DNA of 64,000 bases from Girardinichthys multiradiatus (Eukaryota > Chordata > Actinopteri > Cyprinodontiformes > Goodeidae): positions 22,207,978-22,271,977 of the forward strand of contig NC_061818.1 in NCBI RefSeq assembly GCF_021462225.1, in the 5' to 3' direction. A program made the translations under genes and the position numbers. The notes under the pieces are model-generated. The model had not been told where the DNA came from, ran no database searches, and was given only the letters and a program-made list of their open reading frames with translations. Of the stretch, positions 27,101-39,100 are shown one piece after another (position 1 is the first letter of the stretch; each line of letters starts with the position of its first letter).

Positions 27101-30100
27101 GGCTAACAGGCTCCGGGTGATGGCTCAGACAAAGAGCAGTTCAAGACCCCGTCATGAGGACCACACAATTGAGGCATGTGAAGTGGCCCTGTACGTCGGA
27201 GCCTGGGGTCGGGACTCGTCGGAGAGTGCCTGGTGGCCAGGTTGCTCCTCGCGGGACCCGGCCAGTCCAATCCCGAACAAGAGATGCGAGGCCATCCCCC
27301 AGTGGGTCCACCACCTTCAGAAGGAACCATAGGGGACCGGTGCTAAGAGGATTGGGCAGCGGACGAAGGTGGAGACCTCTACGGCCCGATCTCAGGATGC
27401 TTAGGCTGGCTCTAGGGATGTGGAATGTCACCTCGCTGGGGGGGATGGAGCTGTCCACTGATAACCACCTGGTGGTGAGTTGGGTCCGCTGGAAGAGGAG
27501 AGAGTCAGAGACTTGGAAGGCCCAAGTATAGTAGGGTCTGCTGGGATCGTCTGGCGGGACAGCTTTGACCAGATTCCGGGGGAGGTTGGAGACATAGAGT
27601 CCGAGTGGACCATGTTCTCCGCATCTATTGTCGATGCTGCCGCCCGTAACTGTTGCCGTAAGGTCTGTGTTGCCTGTCGCACAGCAATCCGCGAACACGG
27701 TGGCGGACACCGGCAGAAAGGGATGCTGTCAAGCTGAAGAAGGAGTCCTATCGGCTGTGGTTGGCTTGTGGGACTCCTGAGGTGACTGATGGGTACCGTG
27801 AGGCCAAGCGCGCCACGACCCAGACTGTGGCAGAGACAAAAACTCGGGCCTGGGAGGAGTTCGGTGAGGCCATGGAGAAGGACTACCGGTTAGCCTTGAA
27901 GTGATTCTGGCACACCGTCCGGCGCCTCAGGAGGAGGAAGCAGTGCTTTGCCAACACTGTTTACAGTGGGGATGGGAAGCTGCTGACCTCAACTGGGGAC
28001 ATTATCGGGCGTTGGAAGGAGTACTTTGAGGATCTCCTCAATCCTGCCATCACGCATTCCCTGGTGGAAGCAGAGGCTGGGGACTTGGTGTTGGACTCTT
28101 TCATCACCCATGGTGAAGTCACCAAGGTGGTTAAAAAGCTCCACGGTGGCAGGGCTTCGGGGGTGGATGAGATCCGCCCAAAGTACATAAAGTCTTTGGA
28201 TGTTGTGGGGCTGTCATGATTGACACGCCTCTTCAACATTGCGTGGCGGTTGGGGACAGTGCCTCTGGACTGGCAGACCGGGGTGGTGGTCCCCCTTCAT
28301 AAGAAGGGTGACTGTAGGGTGTGTTCCAGCTATAAGGGGATCACACTCCTCAGCCTCCCTGGTAAGGCCTACGCCAAGGTATCGGAGAGGAGAGTCTGGC
28401 CGATAGTCGAACCTCGGCTTCAGGAGGAGCAGTGTGGTTTTCGCCCCAGCTGTGGAACACTGGACCAGCTCTACTCCCTCTGCAAGGTACTCGAGGGTTC
28501 ATGGGAGGTTACCCAACCGGTCCACATGTGTTTTGTGGATCTGGAGAAAGCATTCGACTGTGTCTCTTGAGGTGCCCTGTGGGGGGTGCTCCAGGAGTAT
28601 GGAGTCGGGGTCCCTCCATCCGGTCTCTGTACAAGCGGAGCAAGAGTTTGGTCCGCATTGCCACCGCTAAGTCGGACCTGTTCCCAGTGCATGTTGGACT
28701 CCGGCAGGGCTGCCCTTTGTCACCGGTCAGCCGATTTCTAGGCGCAGCCAAGGGCCGGAGGGGTCTGGTTTTGGGGACCAGTGGATTTCGTCTCTTCTTT
28801 TTGCAGATGACGTGGTCCTGCTGGCCCCCTCTAGCCAAGACCTACAGCATGCGTTGGGGCGGTTTGCAGCCGAGTGTGAAGCAGCTGGGATGAAGATCAG
28901 CTCCTCCAAGTCCAAGGCCATGGTTCTCGACCTTTTCAGGTTGGAGGGGAGTTCCTGCCTCAAGTGGAGGAGTTCAAGTATCTCGGGTCTTGTTCACGAG
29001 TGAGGGAAGAATGGAGCGGGAGGTCGACAGACAGATCGGTGCGGCTGCTGCAGTAATGGGGGCACTGTGCCAGTTCGTTGTGGTGAAGAGAGAGCTGAGC
29101 CGAAAAGCTCTCAATTTACAGGTTGGTCTACGTTCCTACCCTCACCTATGGCCATAAACCTTAGGTCATGACCAAAAGAACGAGATCCCGGATACAAGCA
29201 GCTGAAATGAGCTTCCTCTGCAGAGTGGCTGAGCACTCCCTTAGAGATAGAATGGGAGCTTGGCCATCCGGAAGGAGCTCGGAGTAGAGCCGCTGCTTCT
29301 CCACATCGAGAGGAGCCAGTTGAGGTGGCTTGGGCATCTATACCGGATGCCTCATGGATTCCTCCCTCATGAGGTGTTCCAGGCAAGTCCCACTGGGAGG
29401 AGGCCCAGGGGACGTCTCGGGCTCCCCCTGGAGTAGCTGGAGGAGGTGTCTGGGGAGAGGGACATCTGGGTGTCTTTACTGAGTCTGCTGCCCCCGCGAC
29501 CCAGTCCTGGAAGACGACGAGTAAGAGTACGACAGGTAAAATAAAATATATGATAAAATAAAAAAGGTTACATGATACAATGTTAAGGGCAGAACATAGT
29601 CTGGCGTACTGTGAGCAGCGCAGACTCCGCATGGAGTTATTGGATCAGGAGGCAGAGCTAATTTGCCATGTAGCTTTGGAAAAACAAAAGGAAAAGTAGG
29701 TATTAAAGGCCATTAAACCACACTAGGGACGAAGAAGAAGAATACACTTGTCAGTGCTGCGCAGAGAGTGGCCATGACGCTGTGCATACTCGCGACTGAC
29801 TGCTTGAAGCAGTCAGTCACTCCACTTCGAGTCTGCGTGTACATCTGGGGAGTCAAGTACGCACAACTATGTTTTGCCCTTTAGTGGTATAACAAAAATT
29901 ATTCCTCATTTATTAACCAGGATTCTACATTTATCTAACTTTTCTAGTGGACAGAACGCCAAACATCCCCCAAGTGCATTCAACTTTATGTTTATGGCCC
30001 TAATGGAAAAATGTTTGGACACCACCGCCTTAAAAACTAATACAGTTGAATCAAAGCCTTTATAAATGACAACAGCTCATAAGCTTTACAGTTTGTAACA

Positions 30101-33100
30101 GGGTTGAAATACTGGATATCACTACACCAGTGTAAACCCACATGTGTTGCATGCATTCAGTGTAGAGTATAAATTCCCATGACATTCATCCATACTGAGC
30201 CAGTCAGCCAGTCTAAGATACGATCTAACGTTTTTGTTTTTCAGTAGCTGAGTTAAAATCAGTTTACCGATACCGTGCGATTCTAGGTTAAAGGACAAAC
30301 AGTGAAGAACACCATGTCAAGAACACCTCTCAACAATGTCTTGTGTGTCATTTTTTCTCCCATGAACTCCTCCCCACACCCACATCCTCCTCACAGTGAA
30401 GCCATCTAAGTGACTGCTGCAGCCACAAAAAGCCATGACGATTACAGACGAGTCATGCACAGTTTTATATTTAACGTTTAAGGTGCTCAGTGGAAGGAAT
30501 GACTGGAGGTTTGGGAGAGTTGGGGAGGGTCAGACGAGACTTCAAAGCATGCTTTCAGAATCGGATTTTCTGCTTAAATTCACATACGGAAAGAAAGAGT
30601 CATCAGAGGAAGCTGGCAATATTTCTGTCTTCTTAGAGGAATTGGCCATTCCAACAATATAAGCCATGTATACGGGTGTTTATAAATGACTTTGGGATAT
30701 CTAACACCTTAATGCAGGCAGGGGAGATTTGACTTTTCCATGTGTTATTCTAGTTTTTGTATACATATAAAGCAAGAAAAAGGAAAAAGTTGCATAGAAA
30801 AAGCGATGGAAGGAAATATACGGCACCTATCAGACCTTAAATTCATTCACGTTTACTTGGTCATGGAGAACACATAATCGTTGTCTCAAAATAACTATTG
30901 CTCTGTACATTGGCCTTCTAACCATCAGCTAATGTGAATACCAAGTCCCTGCTTAGGATTTTTAAATAAAAAGTACAGTTAACCACACATCTAAGATATG
31001 AATAAAAACCAAAAACAAAACAACCTAAAAAACTATTTAGTAACAGACGTTGCGGGAAAAACCAATCCAGCAGATATCTTAGCTTGTCTTGCAGGTGGTA
31101 GTGACATCTATTCTGGCACAGTCTTTGTCTATTGGCTGGAGTGAGCGTTCACCTGGGTGTCCACAATGGTTGCGTGTATCTGTGCCTCGCAGAATGCAGA
31201 TAGCCCAATATTTTGTTTGTCTCCAAAGGAAAATGTTTAGATTTAGAACCTAATTTTTGTTCAAAGTTTTTGAAAACCATATATCCCTTTTTCCACTAAC
31301 ATAATGCTTCTATTAAAAGCAATGAGGTTTGTGCTTATAATGTGACTAAAGGAGAAACGGTGTGATTGGGCTTTTTCCAAGTTTTACTACATTCAGCTGC
31401 ATACCTCTCTGCTTTGAATGCCATGATCATTGGCAAAGGTGTTATTCCTCTCAAAGCTTGACTTGAATATCTACAGAGATAGAATGGAGAAAAAAATAGG
31501 TGATAAGAAGACTAAAGAACTCAAAGGTGACACATTTTTGTCCAAGCAACAGGTAAACAACAAATGACCCCTGACAACTTACTGGTGACAAGGGAACGGA
31601 CTTCTCTCTCAAATACCTGGGGTTTTCGATCTGAAAGACAAACAGAAAAACATTCAGACCTATCTTTCTCCTTCAGCCCCTGCTTACAAAGCCCTAAAAC
31701 TACCAGAATGTATCCCTAGCAGTGAGTTTGCCATAAACAATGTGGACAGCCAAAGTCTTTTCCATCAACTCCTGTCTGTTTAGAGAGGCAGAACTGTCAG
31801 GCGACTTCAAGGCTTTGTGTGTGTGGCCAGCTCTGTTTCCGCTCTCAGCTCCCCTTCTGCTGTCCCTTTTGTCAACATTGAAGACCGCTAATCTGTAAGC
31901 TATCCCCACTCTGTTTACCATCACATGAGACCAATGTGTATACATCCCTGCCAAACACTGACTCGGCATGCTCTTTGCTTACAATACAAAACACAGAGGA
32001 CTGAAAAGTGTAAGCAGGTTAACCACCTGAAAGAAAGCGGGTCACGGTCCATGTGACTTTAGTGGCTTTACATCAGTGAGGCTCGCTAACTGTGACACAA
32101 GCTGCAAAAATATCATCATACAACGCTTCTCTCTGATGCTTTAGGGCCATCTGTGGGGGCTCACATTTAACATCGACATCACAGCCTTTCAGAGTAAGAA
32201 CATAAATCTCAAAATAATGGCAACGACTTCCAATACTAATCTCCAAAACAAAAGGAAGGAGTGGGAACAGAAGAAAATAACGGGATTGAATTCAATGTTT
32301 TAAAAAAGGGGAATCAATGCTTTAAGATGGCGCTACTCACACAAAGCTAATCCTGAATGAATGGGAGATGAGGGAACACGACCTGAGAGAATTTAGGGAC
32401 TTGGGGGTAAGAAAGCTGTATCCAGTGACAGAATAAAATCACAATCTGTTGCTTCAGAGCGAGAGATTCACAATAGAAAGAAAGCAGCTCTGCCTTACTG
32501 ACAAACTTACACAGGTAAAAATGAGCAACATATTTTGTGAGTTGACATACTGTGACCCTTAAACTGGTTGAAATCATTGTTGTAAGAAATGTACAGGATC
32601 AGAAAATCATTCTACTTTCTGTCCATTAGACAGAGTAAAACCTAGCTGCTTCAAGCGCAATGAGGGAAAAAATTATTTTTTGCAAACTGGTGCCAAACAA
32701 GAAAACTAAAATGGGATTTCTTTTTATACCCACAAACATCCAGTCATCAGATTGATTGAGCATGGCCCTCAGGACAGAGAGGACATGCAGACTAAATCCT
32801 GTGGTGTGGTCTTGGCACAGTGTCGCAGTAAACGTGAACACCATGCATATGAATGCCAAGGACTCAACAATGAAACACATTTGTTGATAGCATAATAATT
32901 TCACACAAACTAAATGAGCTGCATTAGAAAGAATATACAAATTTTTATTTTATACAGAACAGTGATTTAGTATGAGTCAACTCCTGTTTCTTTGTTAGAG
33001 CATCGTTTTACCTCAGAGATAATTTAAAGGGCAAATACTTGAAAGACAGAGAAACCAAAAATCGGAAAAGTATGAAGCACAAATAATCCACTGTTTTTTA

Positions 33101-36100
33101 AAGCACACCTCTTCAAAATGGAAAGGCACTATTATGTATTGATGATGACGTAACTTCTGAAACCACAGAGGATGGCTAACTGTTGTTTTAAACAGTATTT
33201 CCTTTTTAAAGAAAATAAACTTTTTAGCAGCACTAGTGGCCTCTATTGGGCAGTAGTTTGACAGGAGACGGAATGGAGAAAGAGAAGACATGCAGCAAAT
33301 GGACCGAGACGCAGAATTCAACCCAGGACAACCACATCGAGGACTAAGCCGTTGCACACAGTCCGCCTGCTCTACCAACTGAGCCACCCAGCACCCCAAA
33401 ATAGATCTTTTTTAACTGGAATATATCAAGAGGATGCATGGCCCCTTGTTAGCAATACAAAAAAAGGCATAGAGTGAGAATATTTATTTCCCCTAACATC
33501 AGTTATCCAGGAAATGTTGGTGAGATTTGCACCCAATGTGCTTCAGTACAACTTTTGCTCCAGTTGGAACAATTCAAATAATGGTTTCAATAGTAGGAAC
33601 AGCTCATGGTTAATGGACAGTTGGTGCCAAGGCTAAGAGAGGTAGCACTGGAAATGTCAGCACCCAGACCAGCTGAGTGTTGGTGTTGTATGTTACCATA
33701 AACTTTCCTTGGTAAGAAAATGTGTTGTTCGTGATGGTTTTTAATTCAGTGCAAAATGTATCCTGATATCCTCCGGTTCTTTTAACAAATAAATCAAAAA
33801 CCTGTAAAAATTTTGTGTAACTGCAATTTTTTTCTCTTAGTGTCCAAGAGAAACAACATATCAGACTTCCTTTTTAACTATCACATGTCTAGCATTGCTT
33901 CAAGGGGAATTTAACATGTCCTTCCTCAAATAGAAAATGCAGACAAACCTGGAATTATAGATTCTGAGTGGTATGACAGACTACGTTATAACACTCAAGG
34001 ATTTTCCTAATTAAAAACCGAGAGTGATTATGTTCAGAAAAGAGAAACATCCATCTGTTTCTATTCACTGTTCAATGCTTGAGATAACTACTAAGTCCTC
34101 ACATACATCTGTGCACATCAGAGTAACAATGCTGGTCAGAACAGGAGTGGAAATTACATCATCTAACTTAGGGTTGTCTAAGTCTAGGCCTGGAGAGTTA
34201 CTGTCCTGCAACTTTTAGATCCATCTCTGCTCCAACACTTCTGAATGGTTGAATTCCCTCATCAGCATTCAGTCATTCACTGACTACGCCAAAACAAATT
34301 CCTTGTATGTCCAAAAACGTACTTGGCAATAAAGCTTTTCTGATTCTGATTCTAAAGGTCTGGTAAAACGCCATTCATATGATTTAGGTGTGTTGCAGAA
34401 GGGATGCCTCTAAAAGTTGCAGGATAGTAGCTCTCAAGGCTCGAACTTGGGCACCCCTGCTCTAACTGCATGCATGACTACTTTTTTTTTTTTTTTTTAC
34501 AAGTAGCAACTCACCGCTGTGGTGACTCACAGATATTTATGTTAGGTCTAGGATGTTTGAGATTTCATAGTCGAGATTACCTTTCCTACATTTCTCCTGA
34601 CAAATTCCTACATTATCCACACTTACTGCCATAGCGTCATCGTTCGAGGAGGAATAGCTACTTTGTCTTGTAGCTTTGGGAAAAACAAAAGAAAAGAAGG
34701 TGGTATATAAGGTCATTAAACCTGACTGGGGATGACACTTGCCAGGGTGGCGCAGAGAGTGGCAGTGACAATATAAAACAGTTAAACGTGAAGACTTTGT
34801 CCCACCGAACAGTTTATTGTGTGTAAAAACTGAGCTTTGCGTGGACGTGTCTGGTGGCCTTCCGCTTTGAGTCCGCCTCTAGTATGAGCAGAGGTCCTCG
34901 GAGTCAAGCAGGTGGGAGCCTTTAGACATTACTTCTGACATCATTCTCACTGGACAAATCACCACATGCTGTAAATCGTCGTCTCAACTTGAAGACTATC
35001 ACTATTTTCTTATTGGGCAGCCATTGTGTTATAGATTAAGGCCAGAGTTTGATATTTTGTATGTAATGTTACACTCTTCCATAAACTTTGGCTCTGGTTA
35101 CCATGATAGACTTCACTGACTACACTCTATTAAAGCAGAAATGAATGTAAAACTAATATAGACTGCTTCAGAACATCTAAATGAAAGATGTTCCAGATAG
35201 TGATGCTTGGCTCTGCTGAAATTTTGTAGGAGCTGGGCACTTTGAAGCTGTGCATCTCTAAAACTTCAGCAGGGTTTGTGCGTGTGTGTTTGTGTGTGAA
35301 GAAACATCTGTTGATTTGAGGGATGCAGGCTTGGGGGAGTGTTGCCAAGCAATGCTTTTTATCAGTGTTTCAACACGGTGGAGAGCAGAGTGGTGCAGTG
35401 CACGGCTTCACGTCAGCAGATAGATTCCTCAGATTACCCTAGGACTGGAAGAGAGGGAGGGGAGCCGAGTGGAAAGAGCAGAAGAACCACGGACAGACAG
35501 ACGAGAAGAAAGACGAGAACAGAAAGTAACTGAGAAGGAATACGAAAAGTAGAGCTGAGGGGGATCAGCAAAAATATCTGTGTGTAGGCAATGTAGGAAA
35601 ACGTTAGAGGCAACAGGAAGGCAAAACATGAGAGAAAGAAGGAGTGAGAGTCATGCAGGTGAGGAGAAAGGAAATAAAAGATATGAGGGCAGATTGCCTA
35701 TCAAGCCCTGACCTGGAGCTCTCCAGACAACAGAGATAAAACAGGTGCAGACATCTTCCACAACACAGTTTACACAACCCTCACAACCTACAACAGCAGT
35801 GAAATGCCAAAAGGAGGAGACTTCAAGAGTACTCAAGTAAAAGGCCCTTTTCATTATTTGCTCAGAGGCACCCAGGCACCACAGGTAACTCGGTATCACT
35901 ACAGTACTGCGGTTAAGAGTGCTTCAGTCTTACTCTGGAGGCTGATAACGTACTGCTGAAAGCACTTAGCCAATAGCCATTACAGGGGCTGCATGATGGC
36001 ATCCCCTTACTATTTAAGTGATCTGCTGAGATATACTTTACACAATTATACTGTGTAATTTGTTTTTTATTCACTAAAAAACAAATCTAAAAAAACACTG

Positions 36101-39100
36101 CTGGTGTTTTTTCCCTCTTGTTGCCGTTTGTGGATGTGTTTTGGGAGGGGAGGAGGTATGCCCTGTGGTAGTTGTCTAGTTATGTGACAGTGATGCAGCG
36201 CAAAGAAACATGGTCAGGTAGCCCCAAATCAGCTCCAAAAACAACTAAAACAAACTACAGACTTACTCATACCACGCTTGGTAATCATCTAAAGATTGAC
36301 GAAGAGAATTAAAACAAGATCCGATGAGTTTACTACAAACCTTTAACAAAAACAATTCATCCTTTGTGGAATATGTCCTCGGACAGCTGTTTAACTGATT
36401 AAATTGCCCAGGAACTGTTTTTAATTTTAATGCCATGCAGAGTTACAGGCAAATTTTTAACAGGACGTCGTTTGTCAACTTGTTGATCAGCCCAGTTTTT
36501 CGAATTATTATTTAAAGGATCTTAACTCCAGTTTTTTGTCACAATTTTATTACACTTTTAACAAAGTAGCCCAAGCTTTGTGTCTTTTTTTAAAGCTTGT
36601 TTTTAAATACATTTTCATGGGAATAAAGCCAGTTTATTTAATCTTCTCAGTGGTAAGATGTGGGGGTTTAATATGAATTAATAAGGAATGTGTTATGAAT
36701 TGACACTGCCGTATTTATGGTTAGTTCTTATTTCGAACATTGAGGAATTTTGGTGAAAACAAAGGGCAAAAACCTTTATTGGTTCCAAACAAAAAGAAAT
36801 CTTGACAGATTTTTTTTAGATGTTTACTGTTGGCACCACCAGCACTTACTGCAGCAGAACAAAAGTAAGGGTATTGGTTGGGTCTTGTAGATTTATTTCT
36901 GAGTTTTCTGAACCTCTGTCCCTGCTGTGAGCTGCTGCACCCAAGAAGCTCACAGCATGCCCCTGGACTCACCCCCAGGTTCCAGCTGTTAAGGCGAGCC
37001 TCCAGGTCACTGTCATCGCAAGAGACATTTGCCTTTAGCAGCCCATCCACCTGAGAGAAAAGAGATAGGTTAAAAGATGGCTTTCCTGAAATACCAACAA
37101 CACTGTATTCACTGAGCAATGTCTAATGTTTTCTGCTCATTCTATTCATTTTAACATCCAGTTCTCCAGATGTGCAGCAGTTCTACATAATATCTATCCA
37201 ACAGTTAATTCCAAGAGAGGTATGTGCAGCTAGGCTTTCTTACACTGGAAATATTTTCAGCCTTTTGTTACATCTGCGCTCCGGATCTGTATTATGCGCC
37301 ATAATTCCAATGGTTCCAGGGGTTTTGTTGATACAAGATTGGTTTACCAAGTCAAGTTTGGGCAGCAGATGTAGGAAGACGGGAAATATCTAATAAAACT
37401 GAAGGAGCAATAGGAAACTGAGTGATGTTGTTAAATGTGATTAGGATCTAATGGAGTGCGGACCTTGGAAGGACCTCAGTGTGATGGCGCTGGCACAGGG
37501 AAACAGATGAATGGTATAGCTAAGGATTATATGCTTCTTTGATTAGAACGGTAATACGGCCTCAAAGCCTCAAACTCAGAAAAACAGGATAAATGTTTAA
37601 TTTCTGCATATAGGAATGCTGGGAATGCACTACACTAACTGTTCAAACCAGCAAAACATGGGCTCTGTAGGGCCCAAGAAAGCCCAGTTTAAAGAAGTTC
37701 CTCAATTACTTCTGGCAGCAAATCTTGCTCATATATTTGTTAATTGTATGAGAACAGTACATAATACCTGCCCAGCCTTGCTTCTATATTAAACTCATCA
37801 GAACCAACAGGGATTTTGATAGTAGTTTTACTCAGCTGTCCGGTGATTATTAGGGCCTTGGTAAAAAAAAAAAAAAAGTTGTAGTTTATTATTTTGTATA
37901 ATTTAACCCTTTTTCAAGCTCATGCAAGAAGGCCCAAATCTAAAAAAAAAAGCAAAGTGTGTTTAGAAAAACCCAGTTTAGTCAAACTACAGAGCCAAGT
38001 AGTAGGTCAGGGGATTAAATACATGTTGAAAGTCCTTCAAACAAATTAGCAAAATGTACATTTATATAGTTTCTGATAAATGTTCATCCTTCCAAACCTT
38101 TGTCATTGGTTTCTTAACTCTAGAGACAATTTGGCCACGATGAACAGCCCTTTGGCTTTTAGACCTTTGCTTGAGGTGCATTTGAGGGGCTTTAGTTCTT
38201 ATTTTAAGCAGCACATGGGCACTGCAGATAAAATCTACCTGTATCTAACAACTGGTAGCAAAAGAAAAAATAGAGAAAAAACATTCCTAACACAACTCTA
38301 ACTACAAAAGGTTGACTTATAAGGGTTACATTGTAGCCACGTCTATCATACATTTTGCAATATTTATTCCCTCTCTGTTTATATTAGGTTGTGTTTAAGA
38401 GGGGTGATTTTTGTAGTTTTACAGACATTATTGCTTGTGGAAGTAAGAATCATTTTTAATTTTTTGACTTCACTGAACCCAATGATCTAGAGCTTTTTAG
38501 AAAATCCATCCCAACTAATAAACCTGTAACATTAATGCGTATCGGCCATTCTTTTTTTTAAAGTATTTCCAAGAAAGGCAGCTGATTCTTGAATATGAAA
38601 AAAAAGAAAAACAAGACAGCCATGTCACAGCAAAGTAACATAGCTCACCCTGAAGCAGCAGAACACTGTCAATCCACACCCTTGATCGCAATATACAGGG
38701 GTTGGACAATGAAACTGAAACACCTGTCATTTTAGTGTGGGAGGTTTCATGGCTAAATTGGACCAGCCTGGTAGCCAGTCTTCATTGATTGCACATTGCA
38801 CCAGTAAGAGCAGAGTGTGAAGGTTCAATTAGCAGGGTAAGAGCACAGTTTTGCTCAAAATATTGAAATGCAAACAACATTATGGGTGACATACTAGAGT
38901 TCAAAAGAGGACAAATTGTTGGTGCACGTCTTGCTGGCGCATCTGTGACCAAGACAGCAAGTCTTTGTGATGTATCAAGAGCCACGGTATCCAGGGTGAT
39001 GTCAGCATACCACCAAGAAGGACGAACCACATCCAACAGGATTAACTGTGGAAGCAAGAGGAAGTTGTCTGAAAGGGATGTTCGGGTGCTAACCCGGATT

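Larger units (their letters stand above)
15786..31404. other. cep112 intron 8, about 15.6 kb
   Basis: Contains the SINE at 17785, the Tc1 remnant at 19460, the MITE at 22126, the transposon cluster 24060-29540 and repeat R at 29575. In 15786-17780, 18000-19450, 20740-22120, 22700-24050 and 29900-31400 no feature could be supported. Confidence 0.55.
31631..36972. other. cep112 intron 6
   Basis: Contains the SINE at 33200, the MITE at 34165 and repeat R copy 2 at 34640. The remaining sequence, including purine-rich 35440-35640, shows no gene. Confidence 0.5.

Noticed and set aside
27103..27710. Overlapping open frames of 75-189 codons around 27.1-27.7 kb
   Set aside because: They are GC-rich frames within the 5' part of the Rex3 element, on both strands, with no independent protein similarity.
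33290..33395. tRNA gene candidate with A- and B-box
   Set aside because: The acceptor and anticodon stems cannot be formed and a SINE body follows, so it is a tRNA-derived SINE.
35339..35533. Small plus-strand frame with a basic C-terminus
   Set aside because: It lies in a purine-rich intronic stretch whose composition alone explains the charged residues. No homology or splice support.
36721..37119. 132-codon minus-strand frame as a separate gene
   Set aside because: Only its middle part (36973-37050) is coding, as cep112 exon 6. The flanks are intron with clear splice borders.
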